Positions 32,580 through 41,792 of a stretch of 64,000 bases of DNA are shown in pieces. Where the stretch lies: the NCBI GenBank assembly GCA_043101605.1, contig JBICIG010000033.1:1-64000 (forward strand). The letters are read 5' to 3'. Position 1 is the stretch's first letter. Every line of letters begins with the position of its first letter. Origin of the DNA: JBICIG01 sp043101605. Its GTDB lineage: Bacteria; Planctomycetota; Phycisphaerae; Phycisphaerales; UBA1924. Both the position numbers and the translations under genes were made by a program. The notes under the pieces were generated by a model. That model did no database searches. It saw nothing but the letters and a program-made list of their open reading frames with translations, and was not told where the DNA came from.

Positions 32580-34820
32580 TCAGCGGCCGGAGCTCTGGTA
32601 CTTGTGGGCGGTGCGGATGTTGAACTTGAGGTATCCGCCCGCGGCCGAGCGCACGCCGTTGACGAGCACGCCGAGGAACTCCCCGCGTGCCTCGGCGAGA
32701 TCGGCCTTGAGCCGGGCAACCATTCCTCGCTTCTCCGAGAGCGCCCGGACGACCAGGAGCGAGCAGTCGCACTTGTTGGCCAGCGACAGGGCATCGCCCG
32801 AGACCACCATGGGAGCCGCGTCGATGATGACCAGGTCGTAGGAGGCGGCGGCGTTGGCGAGCACCTCGTCCATTGCCCCCGTGCCCAGCCGATCAATCGC
32901 GCGGGGGTCCTTCCCGCCCGCGGCGAGAACGACGAGTCCCTCGATATCGGTCGGCTGGACGGCTTCTTCAAGGGAGGCCTCGCCCGCGAGGACCTGCCCC
33001 AGTCCGCGATCTTCGAGCCCGAGCACGCGATGGATGCGCGGGCGGCGGAAGTTGGCGTCGATGAGGAGCACACGCATGTCCGTGGCGGCGCACGCGAAGG
33101 CAAGATTGAGCCCGACGGTCGTGGTGCCCGCGTTGGGCAGCCCGCCGGTGATCAGCAGCGAGCGGTGCCCCATCTGCTGCATGCGCTTCACGACGGTGGT
33201 GCGGACAGATCGGAACTGTTCGGCCAGGACGCCGGCGGGGCGGTCGCGGACGATGGTCTCGATCGCCTTGGCCTTGCCCGGGTCCTCGTCCATTTGCGGG
33301 ATCATGCCGATGACACGCGTGCGGGGGATGAGGGCGATGTCGCCCGGGCCCTTGACGCGCTGGTCGAGCAGTTCGCGCAGGACGATGAGCGTGCCGACGA
33401 GGCCGACGATGATCACAAAGCCCGCCGGAACGACGATGAGCATCTGCGGCTGGGCGGGCTCGTCGGGAAGCTGCTCCTGCTGAAGGAGGCGGACGCGCTC
33501 GAGGAAGCGGGCGCGGCCGTAGATGTCGGTCCCGCCCTGGGCCTCGAGCCCCTGCTCCTTCAGGGCTTCGAGGTTGTTGAGGGTGCGCTCGAGCTCTGCG
33601 AGGGTCACCTGGTTGCGTTTGATCTCGTCATCGAAGTCGGCGACGACGGTCTGGATGACCGTGAGCCGGTTCAGCTCGGCCTTGAGATTCTCGCGGCGGC
33701 TTTCGAGATCGGCGGCCTGGGCGGCCAACGCGTCGATGGTGTTGCGGGCGTTGTCGAGCTGTCCCTGAAAGGCCGACTGGAGTTCCTGTTCGAGCCGGGT
33801 CTGGTACTGGGCTTCGAGTGCTTCGAGCTGGTCCTGCAGCCGCCGGAAGTTCCGGTGATTGACGCCGAAGCCCTGGGCCTGCAGCGACATCTGCTCGGTC
33901 TTGATGTTGGTCATCTGCTGGCGCATGTTGACCAGCGTGGGCTGCTGCTGGACCTGGGCGCGGAGCTCGCCGTCGTACTGGGGCCCGTTGGGCGCCTTGG
34001 ACGCCGCTTCGAGCCGGCTGAGCCGGGTCTGGGACGCCTCGGTTGCGAGGGCGACATCGGCGATCTGCGTGTTGATGTTCGCCAGGGCCTGGATCGCCTC
34101 GTTGGTGCGCCCGTCGAGCGACTCGACGCCCTGGTCGACGAGCTGGCTGCGGCGGGAGTCCTTGGCGCCCTTGATCGCGTTGTTGGTCAGCTCGATCTGG
34201 CGACGGATCGCATCGATCTGCTTGTTGACCTCGGACAGACTCTGCAGGCTGAGCTGGCTCAGATACTCCTCGCGGACGAGGCGGACCAACGCGGTGGCGT
34301 CGGCCTTGTCGCCGGCGGTCGCGCTGAGCTCGATGATCGTGCCGCCGAGGATCCGGGCGCGGATGTCGTCCTCCAGCGAGCGGAGGGCGGCCTTGGAATC
34401 GATCGCGCCGCCCGAGATGAACTGCTTGGACCAGTTGGGCACATCCTGCGCCAGCGTGGGGCGCTGCGCGACAAGCTGGAGCACGCCCCGCGAGGTCATG
34501 TAGCGGGTCTGCGTCTCCATGAACAGCTCGAGTTCCTGCTCATCGACGCCCTCGAAGCGTTCGCCGGCCTCGGTGCGGGGCGCCTCGATCTGGAAGAGCG
34601 CGAAGGACTTGTAGCTCGGGAAGTAGCGGAGCCAGACGAAGTACGAGGCGACGCCCACGACAACGCCGAGGATCATCGCGGCGATGAGCACGAGCTTGTA
34701 CTTGCGGAGCAGCCGGATCGGATCGAGCGACGGTGCCGACGCTCCGCCGGTCGGGCCGGCGGCCGCGGGTCGAGCCGGGCCGGGAGCGGTCGGTGCAGCT
34801 GGTCGAGCGGCGGTGGTCAT
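32580..34820 (-). CDS. Wzc/GumC-type polysaccharide co-polymerase with degenerate BY-kinase domain
   Basis: A 746-residue protein of Wzc layout. It has a cytoplasmic Pro/Ala leader, TM1 at about 42-63, a long periplasmic coiled-coil domain (about 64-455), TM2 at about 457-478, and a C-terminal P-loop domain. In the P-loop domain the Walker A equivalent reads GGLPNAGTTTVGLN, where active bacterial tyrosine kinases have PGEGKST; the lysine is missing. The A' motif reads LLIDANFRRP and Walker B YDLVIIDAAPM. There is no Tyr-rich tail (the end is HKYQSSGR). It should control chain length or export, but probably not as a standard autokinase. The ATG at 34820 has a GGAAGGAA site; a TTG start at 34838 is less likely. 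Confidence 0.9.
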   Translation of the reverse strand: MTTAARPAAPTAPGPARPAAAGPTGGASAPSLDPIRLLRKYKLVLIAAMILGVVVGVASYFVWLRYFPSYKSFALFQIEAPRTEAGERFEGVDEQELELFMETQTRYMTSRGVLQLVAQRPTLAQDVPNWSKQFISGGAIDSKAALRSLEDDIRARILGGTIIELSATAGDKADATALVRLVREEYLSQLSLQSLSEVNKQIDAIRRQIELTNNAIKGAKDSRRSQLVDQGVESLDGRTNEAIQALANINTQIADVALATEASQTRLSRLEAASKAPNGPQYDGELRAQVQQQPTLVNMRQQMTNIKTEQMSLQAQGFGVNHRNFRRLQDQLEALEAQYQTRLEQELQSAFQGQLDNARNTIDALAAQAADLESRRENLKAELNRLTVIQTVVADFDDEIKRNQVTLAELERTLNNLEALKEQGLEAQGGTDIYGRARFLERVRLLQQEQLPDEPAQPQMLIVVPAGFVIIVGLVGTLIVLRELLDQRVKGPGDIALIPRTRVIGMIPQMDEDPGKAKAIETIVRDRPAGVLAEQFRSVRTTVVKRMQQMGHRSLLITGGLPNAGTTTVGLNLAFACAATDMRVLLIDANFRRPRIHRVLGLEDRGLGQVLAGEASLEEAVQPTDIEGLVVLAAGGKDPRAIDRLGTGAMDEVLANAAASYDLVIIDAAPMVVSGDALSLANKCDCSLLVVRALSEKRGMVARLKADLAEARGEFLGVLVNGVRSAAGGYLKFNIRTAHKYQSSGR

Positions 34821-34890
34821 CGCGCGGTTCCTTCCCAACGGTCGGTCTGGGCGGCTGAAGCTTCTCGGGCTGTTGTTTCGGCTTGATCGG

Positions 34891-37800
34891 TCAAGGCAGT
34901 GAGTCCACTCGGGCCTGAAGCTTGCTCAACTGGTCCTGGTAACGGTCCGGGAGGGGTCGCCCGGCCCGGGAGGCGTCCTGAACCCGCCTGATCAGGCGGC
35001 GTGCGGCCTCCCCGTCCTGCTGATCGGCCCGCACCTCGGCCAGGTGCATCGCGATCACGGCCTCGCTGTCGAGCCCGCGGGCGAGCGCCAGGGCCCGTTC
35101 GAGCGTCGTCGCCGCGTCTTCGAGATTCCCCGCCCGGTACTGGGTCCAACCGAGCGTGTCGGCGACCTCCGGATTCCGGGGTGCGAGTTCGGCCGCTCGC
35201 TCGGCGTAGGGCAGAGCCTCCGCCGCGCGGTCCAGACGCTCGGCGAGCGTGAAAGCCAGATTGTTCAGCAGCCGCCAGTCCCCCTCGTTCTGGGCGATCG
35301 CGTCCTGCAGGACCTCGGCGGCCCGGTCGTAGTCCTGGGCCGTGAGGAGCATGTTGGAATAGGCCTGATACGCCGCCGAACGCAGCAACGGCTCGGCGTC
35401 GATGGTGATCAGCCGCTCGAACGCGGCGCGGGCGCGATCGCTCGACGCGGGGATCTCTGCGAGCGTCGAGGCGCGGAAGAGCTCGATCCAGTTGGCCTTG
35501 TCGGTCTGGCCCTGCAGGGCATCGATGACCGCGAGCAGGTCATTCTCGGAGGTGAAGACGCGGCGGGCGCGGGCGAACCAGGTCGGGAGCGATGGCTCCT
35601 GCTCGGCGACGACGCCGAACGCCTTCACCGCGTCATTGATCGCCGTGGCGCGATCGCCAACGAGGAGCAGCGCCTCGGCACGCGAGAAGAGCAGGTCCGG
35701 GTCGCGTTCGACCTGCGCGGGTTCCAGCTTGCCCAGCGCTTCGAGGGCGGCGGCGGAACTGGGCGGAACCGACCGGAGCAGTGAAGCCGTGAAGAGCCGG
35801 GCGGTTTCGGGCGTCTGGACGCGATCCCACGCGCGGCGGAAGAAGCGGCGGGCGCGGTCCCACTGTCCGAACGCCGCGAACACGCGACCGGCCGAGAGCG
35901 TCGTCTGGAGATCATTCTGCTGGATCTCGATGACCTCGTCGGCGAGGGCGGAGGCATCGGCGGCGCGGTCGATACGGATCATCTCACCCATGACATTGAT
36001 GAAGAGCTGCTGGTTGGACGGGTTGGCGACGACGGCGGCGCGGTAGTCGGCCAACGCCCGGGTGGTGTCGCCCAGGCGCAGGTAGACCTGTCCGCGGAGC
36101 TGGCGGATCCGCTCGCTCCCGGGCGCCAGCTCCACCGCGGTGGTCAGGTCGGCGAGGGCATCGCGGAACTGCTGGGCCGAGCCCGTGTCGACACCCTGCC
36201 CGAACGCCAGCGCCGCGCGACGGAAGAAGACATCGGGCTCGTCGCTGAAGAGACGGACGGCACGATCGAGGTGCTCGCGGGCCTTGCGGATGTCATCGCG
36301 GGCCTGCTCGACGCCCGCCTTGAGCAGCAGGATCTGGAAGTCCTCCTCCTCGCGGTCGCTCAGCGGCTCGAGAGTCTCGGCGGCCAGATCGAGCTGGCCG
36401 ATCGCGGTGTACGCCTCTGCCAGACGCTTGCGGTAGGTGCCCTGCGCGTCATCGAGCCCGGCGTCAACGACTTGCTTGAACGACTCGGATGCGGGCCCGA
36501 ACTGGCCCATCGTGACATGCATGCCGCCGATGGTCTTCTCGACGATCAGCGTCTCGGGATTCTCGAAGCGCCGCGCGGATCGGAAGGTCTCCAGGGCCGC
36601 GATCTCGTCGCCGAACTCGCGGAGGAGCGCACCGAGCGCGAGGTACGGATCGGCCGTGAGCGTGCCGGCGGCGGCCTGCTGGGCGATGTAGCGGGAGTAC
36701 ACGGCGCGGGCGCCTTCGAGGTTGCCCTGGCGCGCGTGCCACAGCGCATCGAGCTGCACGAGCCCGAGCGTGTCCTGCTCGGCGCGGAGCCGGTCGAGGA
36801 TTCGACGGGCGTCGCTCCAGCGGGCGCGGTCGACATAGAGCGCCGCGAGCTTGCCGGCGTTGTTGCGGTCGTTGGGCTGGGCGGCGTAGAGGGCCTCGCG
36901 GCGGGCCAGCGCGAGCGCCTCGTCGCCGACCGTTGCTTCGAGGTCCAGACGCAGCTCGAGCAGCGCCGGGTTCGACGCGAGCAGCTGCTCGCGGTCGCGG
37001 AGCGCCTCGAGCGCTTCGGTCTGGCGGCCGACGCGGGCGAGTTCGGTCGCGTAGAGGCGGAGCAGCGAGGCGTCGGTGCCGCGGAGGCTGAGCGCTTCCT
37101 CGAACGCCTCGATGCCGTCCTCGACTCGCCCCGCGTTGATCTGGGCGATGCCGAGCCGTTGAAAGACCAGCGCGTTGCCCGGGTGGTCCTCGGCGAGTTC
37201 CCGGAGCATCGTGATCGCGCGGGCCTGGTCGCCGAAGCGAGACTCGACCGTCGCGCGGAGCAGCCCGCCGTTGACCCCGTCGAGGTCGATCTTCGCGCCG
37301 GCTTCGGCGGCGGCTTCGGCGGCGGCGCGGTCGCCCTGCGAGAGCGCCCGGTTGAACAGCAACTCGATCACCTGCGGGTTGTCGGGATCCTGCCCGGCGG
37401 CGACGGAGATGAGCGAGCGGGCCTGCTCCTCCTGCCCGTTGGCGCGCAGGATGCGGATCTTGCGGAGCGTCTTCTCGACGGGCTCGACATCGAGCTGATC
37501 GATCAGGCTCAGGTAGACCTGGGTCGGGTCGCTGGCGGTCTCGATCGCCGACAGCTTGGCGAGCTGCTCGTTGTCAGGGAGCTCGGCGCGGGCCCGCGCG
37601 TAGGTCTGGCGGGCGCGCTCGAGTTCGCCCTGCTCGATCTCGTACTCGAGAAGCAGGATGTACAGACGCGCGTCGGGCCCGTGCGTCGCCAGCGCGTCGC
37701 GGAGAACCTGGGCGGCGGCGGCCGGGTCGCCCGGCTGGAGCGCCTCTCCGCGCGCCAGTCGGCTGGCGCGGAGAATCGCATCGGCGACAGCGTCGCCCGA

Positions 37801-39504
37801 ACTGGCAAGACCGAGCCGCACGCGCAGGTTGTCGATCTGATCACGGATCAGGTCGTTGTCGGGCAGGCGGGCGTCGAGTTGCTCATAGAACGCGAGCGCT
37901 TCGGGGAGGCGTCCCTCCCGCGCGAGAACCTCCGCATAGAACAGAGCCGCCCGGATATCGGCGGGGCTCACCTGCAGGAGCTGCTCGAGACGAGTGCGGG
38001 CGCGGGTCCAGTTCTCGTTGATGTACGCCACACGGAAGAGGATCCAGAGCGCCTGCGGGTCGACCAGTCGTGCGTCGCTGACCATCGGCTCGAGCAGACG
38101 CTGCGCCTGGACATAGTCGGCGTTGACGAACGCGAGCCGGGCCTCGCTGATCTTCAATCGGGGTGAGTCGGCCGGGAGCTGCGCCTTGAGCACCTCGTGG
38201 AAATCAACAACGCGTTGCTTGGCCGCGTCCACGCCCTCGCCCGCGGCGCTCGCCTGCTCCCACAGCGTGAACGCCCACCCGGACTGCTCGGATGCGGCGA
38301 CCTCACGCAGATTTGCCAGTTGATACCCGTCAAGGCTCAGCGTCGGACGGGGCAGATCCCGGATCTCCTGCATCGCCGCGATCGCGGCTTCGAGCCGGCC
38401 GGCCGCGGCGGCGAGATCGGCCTTGCGCACCAGCAGGGCCGCGTCGTCGGGGCGCTCCTCGAGCAGGTGCGTCACGATCTCGCCGGTCATCGGCGCGAGC
38501 ACCGAGCGGGAGAGGATGACCTCCAGACGGCGGAATCGGCCGAGTTCGGTCTCGCTGATCAGCTCCGGATCGACCTCGAGCATCAGGTCGCGGGCACGCT
38601 GGAGCTCGGCACGCGCCTCGTCGGGCGACATGGGCGGGGCATCGAGCCCGCGGATGGAGTTGAGCTGCGAATCGAAGCGGGCCTCGATCAGCCGGACGAT
38701 GCCGCGCGGATCCTGCGGGTTGCGCTCCGCAAACTGCTCGAGTACGGTGATCGCCTGCTCGGCCGCGGCGGCCCGATCCTGCTCGGTGACGCCCGCCCGC
38801 GCCCGGGTGGCTCGCATCGCGTGGAGCGTCGCGAGGGAGTCGGCGGCGTCGACATCGGTCGGGTCGGCGGCGAGGGCACGCTCGAGTTCGATCTGGGCCA
38901 ACCGCGCCATCTCGGGATCGAACTCGGTGGTTGCCGACAGCATCGCGACGCGGCCGATCCCGGCGTAACGCATCAGCGTCGGCCACCCGCGGCCCTCGGC
39001 CGGGTTCTCCGGCGTGTTCGACATCGCCTGCACGGCGGTGGTGGCGGCCTGGACGAGCGTCGCCCAGTCCGCGTTGGCCCCGCTGCTGCGGAGCAGGTCA
39101 TGCCGGAGCGAGAGATAGTCGTGGTGAGCCTCGACATCGGTCGCGGCGATGCGCGCGATCTCGCGGAGGCAGGTGATGTAGTCCCCGAACCGCTTGTCGA
39201 AGGTCTCGCGGTTCTCGGGGACGATGTTCTCGAGCGCGACGCGCCACTCGCGGAGGTACTCGAGGTTGGTCGGCTCCTTGTTGACCGCCTTGGAGAGCGC
39301 TCGCTCGGCCTGGCTCCACGCCTCGTTCTTGGCTTCGGGATCGGCGGCGGCCTGGGCGGTCTCCATCAGCCGCTCGCCCTTGGCGTAGTGCTCGGCCGCG
39401 GAGGTGTGCAGCACGAAGTAGAGCGTCGCGGCGACGCCCGCGAACACCGCCACCAGCACGGCCGACAGGATCACCACGAACTTGACATTGACTCTTGAAG
39501 ACAT
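34891..39504 (-). CDS. Very large TPR-repeat protein of the exosortase/exopolysaccharide locus (PrsT-like)
   Basis: A 1537-residue protein with one N-terminal membrane anchor (VKFVVILSAVLVAVFAGVAA, about residues 8-30), then almost entirely tandem tetratricopeptide-like helices. Repeats with the usual small/aromatic spacing recur, for instance around ALVFQRLGIAQINAGRVEDG and LLNNLAFTLAERLDRAAEAL near the C-terminus. Its placement between the exosortase gene and the Wzc-like gene matches the PrsT-type TPR protein of PEP-CTERM/EPS loci, but this copy is far longer than the usual 900 or so residues. It probably forms a periplasmic scaffold for export or assembly. The ATG at 39504 is used because it starts the signal anchor. 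Confidence 0.88.
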   Translation of the reverse strand: MSSRVNVKFVVILSAVLVAVFAGVAATLYFVLHTSAAEHYAKGERLMETAQAAADPEAKNEAWSQAERALSKAVNKEPTNLEYLREWRVALENIVPENRETFDKRFGDYITCLREIARIAATDVEAHHDYLSLRHDLLRSSGANADWATLVQAATTAVQAMSNTPENPAEGRGWPTLMRYAGIGRVAMLSATTEFDPEMARLAQIELERALAADPTDVDAADSLATLHAMRATRARAGVTEQDRAAAAEQAITVLEQFAERNPQDPRGIVRLIEARFDSQLNSIRGLDAPPMSPDEARAELQRARDLMLEVDPELISETELGRFRRLEVILSRSVLAPMTGEIVTHLLEERPDDAALLVRKADLAAAAGRLEAAIAAMQEIRDLPRPTLSLDGYQLANLREVAASEQSGWAFTLWEQASAAGEGVDAAKQRVVDFHEVLKAQLPADSPRLKISEARLAFVNADYVQAQRLLEPMVSDARLVDPQALWILFRVAYINENWTRARTRLEQLLQVSPADIRAALFYAEVLAREGRLPEALAFYEQLDARLPDNDLIRDQIDNLRVRLGLASSGDAVADAILRASRLARGEALQPGDPAAAAQVLRDALATHGPDARLYILLLEYEIEQGELERARQTYARARAELPDNEQLAKLSAIETASDPTQVYLSLIDQLDVEPVEKTLRKIRILRANGQEEQARSLISVAAGQDPDNPQVIELLFNRALSQGDRAAAEAAAEAGAKIDLDGVNGGLLRATVESRFGDQARAITMLRELAEDHPGNALVFQRLGIAQINAGRVEDGIEAFEEALSLRGTDASLLRLYATELARVGRQTEALEALRDREQLLASNPALLELRLDLEATVGDEALALARREALYAAQPNDRNNAGKLAALYVDRARWSDARRILDRLRAEQDTLGLVQLDALWHARQGNLEGARAVYSRYIAQQAAAGTLTADPYLALGALLREFGDEIAALETFRSARRFENPETLIVEKTIGGMHVTMGQFGPASESFKQVVDAGLDDAQGTYRKRLAEAYTAIGQLDLAAETLEPLSDREEEDFQILLLKAGVEQARDDIRKAREHLDRAVRLFSDEPDVFFRRAALAFGQGVDTGSAQQFRDALADLTTAVELAPGSERIRQLRGQVYLRLGDTTRALADYRAAVVANPSNQQLFINVMGEMIRIDRAADASALADEVIEIQQNDLQTTLSAGRVFAAFGQWDRARRFFRRAWDRVQTPETARLFTASLLRSVPPSSAAALEALGKLEPAQVERDPDLLFSRAEALLLVGDRATAINDAVKAFGVVAEQEPSLPTWFARARRVFTSENDLLAVIDALQGQTDKANWIELFRASTLAEIPASSDRARAAFERLITIDAEPLLRSAAYQAYSNMLLTAQDYDRAAEVLQDAIAQNEGDWRLLNNLAFTLAERLDRAAEALPYAERAAELAPRNPEVADTLGWTQYRAGNLEDAATTLERALALARGLDSEAVIAMHLAEVRADQQDGEAARRLIRRVQDASRAGRPLPDRYQDQLSKLQARVDSLP

Positions 39505-39573
39505 GGTCCCAAGCCCTTGTTGCCCCCACCCGCGGGGGATGCCCGGCGTGCCGATGACCGGCACGCCCGATGA

Positions 39574-40506
39574 TCACGAATCTCCGATGACCGCGTTGGG
39601 GTCGCGCCCCGCGTCGACCGCCTGCTCCACCTCGATCCAGTCGGGCAGGCAGGTCAGGATCTCGCCAAGGTTCTCTGACAGGTAGCTCGACGCCAGTTCG
39701 GTGAACTCCTCGGGCGTCCGCGCGGTCATGCTGGTGAACTGGATCTTCGCGTAGAACGCGTAGCGGTCCTCCAGCTTGAACGCGAGCTGGCGGACCTCCG
39801 TGGCGCTCGGCGTCGTCCCGCCGTTGGCGATGAAGAAGTAGCCGGAATAGAAGCTCGTCGTTTCGCCCTCGGTGAACTGCTGCACGCGGATCTTCAGGTT
39901 CCGCGGATCGAACGGGATGCGCTCCCACCCGACGCGGGTGAAGATGCCCGACTCGCTGCGGCGGAGCACCTCGGCCCAGTAGACGGTCTTGGTGCCATCG
40001 GGCAGCGTCGCCGGCAGGTACTCCTCGGGCGTCGCGGGGAGCCCGGGGTCGTTCCGGGCGTCGCGGATGTACCCGTCCTCGAGGTTCAGATCGAGGTCCA
40101 TGACCACTGAGAAGTCGCCGAGCTGCAGCCCGCCGCCGACGAAGCAGCGCTCCGGGACATGCGGCACGGTGTCGATCATGCCGGTGTAGTAAGCAAGATG
40201 CACCTGGAGCCGATCCGGACGCGTCTCCTCCGGCCCGGGGCGGCGCATCATGTGCCGGGTCAGGTAGTTCTCAGTGCCCAGCGTCTGGATGATGTCGGGC
40301 GACTCGATGATGTCCTCGTGGAGGGGCGGCGGGGGACGCGTCCAGCTCGGGCTCTCGTCATAAAGAGCGCTGAACGGGCGCGGCGCATCGAGCGGTTCCT
40401 TCTTCAGGAACGAGCCGCGGAGCGACATCGTAAAGCCCATCGCCCCGGCGACCAGCCCGCCCAGCACGATCCAGAACAGCGGATTCCGCGGGGTCGTGCG
40501 CATCAT
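39574..40506 (-). CDS. Exosortase-associated EpsI-like protein
   Basis: A 310-residue protein with an N-terminal helix (FWIVLGGLVAGAMGFTMSLR). It carries a His/Cys motif, VPHVPERCFVGGGLQ (H116, C121), that corresponds to the H-x-P-x-x-C-x-x-G-G motif of EpsI/DUF3485 proteins encoded next to exosortases. Downstream strings such as VYWAEVLRRSE and FYSGYFFIANG fit the same beta-rich domain. EpsI domains are found fused to or beside exosortases and are required for exopolysaccharide or protein sorting in some species; the chemistry is unknown. Its ATGATG start overlaps the exosortase stop by 4 nt (ATGA). It lies 69 nt upstream of the TPR gene. Confidence 0.88.
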   Translation of the reverse strand: MMRTTPRNPLFWIVLGGLVAGAMGFTMSLRGSFLKKEPLDAPRPFSALYDESPSWTRPPPPLHEDIIESPDIIQTLGTENYLTRHMMRRPGPEETRPDRLQVHLAYYTGMIDTVPHVPERCFVGGGLQLGDFSVVMDLDLNLEDGYIRDARNDPGLPATPEEYLPATLPDGTKTVYWAEVLRRSESGIFTRVGWERIPFDPRNLKIRVQQFTEGETTSFYSGYFFIANGGTTPSATEVRQLAFKLEDRYAFYAKIQFTSMTARTPEEFTELASSYLSENLGEILTCLPDWIEVEQAVDAGRDPNAVIGDS

Positions 40507-41459
40507 GACGACGCCTCCTGGCCCGGCTCGCGGAAGATCCGGCTCAGCGCGTGATTCGACAGCATGAACAGCCCGAGAGCCGGGATCAGCAGCAGCGTCC
40601 CGATCAGCGTGTGCGAGTCGCCCTCGGAAAGGTTCGGGTTCACCAGCATCAGCAGCCCGAGCACCGCGACGCGGATGACATTCATCAGGATCGCGACGGG
40701 GAACGCGAGCAGGAACACCGCCGTCCGCTGCCACCACGCCTTGGCACCCAGCAGCGCCACCGCGCCGGCGAGCGCCACAAACGCCACGACCATGCGCATG
40801 CCCGAGCAGGCCTCGGCGACATTCATCGGGCGCGGCTTGCCGTCGCCCCCGACCATCGTGATCACATTCCCGCTCAGCTCGACATCGAACCCGAGTACCG
40901 GTGCCAGCACCGCCAGCACCGCGAACGCGCCCTCGGACGCGATCCGCTGCAGCGCGAAGGTCAGGTTGATCATGATCATCTCGGAGATCGTGATCGCAAA
41001 GACCAGAAACGCGATCGGGAGGAAGACCGGCTGCACGCCCCGCGGGCCCAGCAGCGTCAGTGCCGCGCCGAAGATGCTCAGCACGAACGCCCCGCCGGCG
41101 AGCATGTGGTTGGGCACCCACAGGTTGAAGTACGCATAGCAGAACAGCCCCGTCGCGAGCACGATCAGCCCCGGCGGGAAGGTCCTGGGCACGATCCGGG
41201 CGATCCGGTCGCGGCTCTGCCAGACCATGTACCCGCTGATCAACGGGATGACATACGCGTGCCCCCAGTCTTCGACCTTGTTGGAGCTGAACGCGTTCTG
41301 CTGGAGGATCCACCGGTAGAACATCGCGACGAACGCGATCGTCACCGCTCCGAACATCCACAGCCCCGTCGGCGTGAAGATCCCCAGCACCCGCTCGGGC
41401 GGGGACGGCTCGGCCGCGCGGGTCGGGCTCGTCGCGCTGCTTGTTGTGGAGCTGGCCAT
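40503..41459 (-). CDS. Exosortase (EpsH/XrtA superfamily) transpeptidase
   Basis: A 318-residue integral membrane protein with eight or so helices. The three catalytic positions of exosortases are present: Cys in AEACSGMR (C218), Arg in MNVIRVAV (R263) and His in SEGDSHTLIG (H283). Exosortases cleave C-terminal sorting signals and hand the protein to a surface acceptor. The adjacent EpsI-like, TPR, Wzc-like and Wza-like genes are the usual EPS companions. No PEP-CTERM-tailed substrate is seen within the window; the substrate family is therefore unknown. A long unannotated gap (333 nt) precedes it and may hold its promoter. Confidence 0.93.
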   Translation of the reverse strand: MASSTTSSATSPTRAAEPSPPERVLGIFTPTGLWMFGAVTIAFVAMFYRWILQQNAFSSNKVEDWGHAYVIPLISGYMVWQSRDRIARIVPRTFPPGLIVLATGLFCYAYFNLWVPNHMLAGGAFVLSIFGAALTLLGPRGVQPVFLPIAFLVFAITISEMIMINLTFALQRIASEGAFAVLAVLAPVLGFDVELSGNVITMVGGDGKPRPMNVAEACSGMRMVVAFVALAGAVALLGAKAWWQRTAVFLLAFPVAILMNVIRVAVLGLLMLVNPNLSEGDSHTLIGTLLLIPALGLFMLSNHALSRIFREPGQEASS

Positions 41460-41792
41460 GGGTCCCGAGTCTCGCCGTCGTGCCTTGGTGTGTCCGCCGA
41501 GCCGATCCTGACAGGGCCCTCAAACACCGGCCGCGCCGGGCTCGGGAGCCGCCTTGCCCCGTCGACCCCCGGAGCGGGTCCCCGTCCTACGACGCCGGGC
41601 GGGGGGGGTTCGCATCCCTGTCAGAGTGAAGGTCGGGCCGACCGGAACTCGACTTCATCCGACCTGCCCGCTGATCCGTCCGATTCCTTCCCGGATCTTT
41701 GACCGATCACCGCGCAGTGTCAGCCCCGACGCTCTCTCAAGCGATCAAACAGTGTCCACCCGGTTCTGGCGGGATCAGCGGCGGCGATCGGG
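41460..41792 (-). other. 333-nt gap between the wza-like gene and the exosortase gene
   Basis: I see no convincing gene here on either strand. The stretch has a G run (GGGGGGGG near 41601) and several TGTCA/TGACA half-sites: 41509-41513 (TGACA), 41619-41623 (TGTCA) and 41718-41722 (TGTCA). The outer two of the pair CCTGACAGG (41507-41515) and CCTGTCAG (41617-41624) are inverted. It probably holds a promoter for the exosortase gene or an mRNA spacer. Confidence 0.4.

Noticed and set aside
31464..34886. 1140-codon plus-strand frame opposite the wzc-like gene
   Set aside because: Antisense shadow with no recognisable domain; the minus-strand protein has membrane helices and P-loop motifs.
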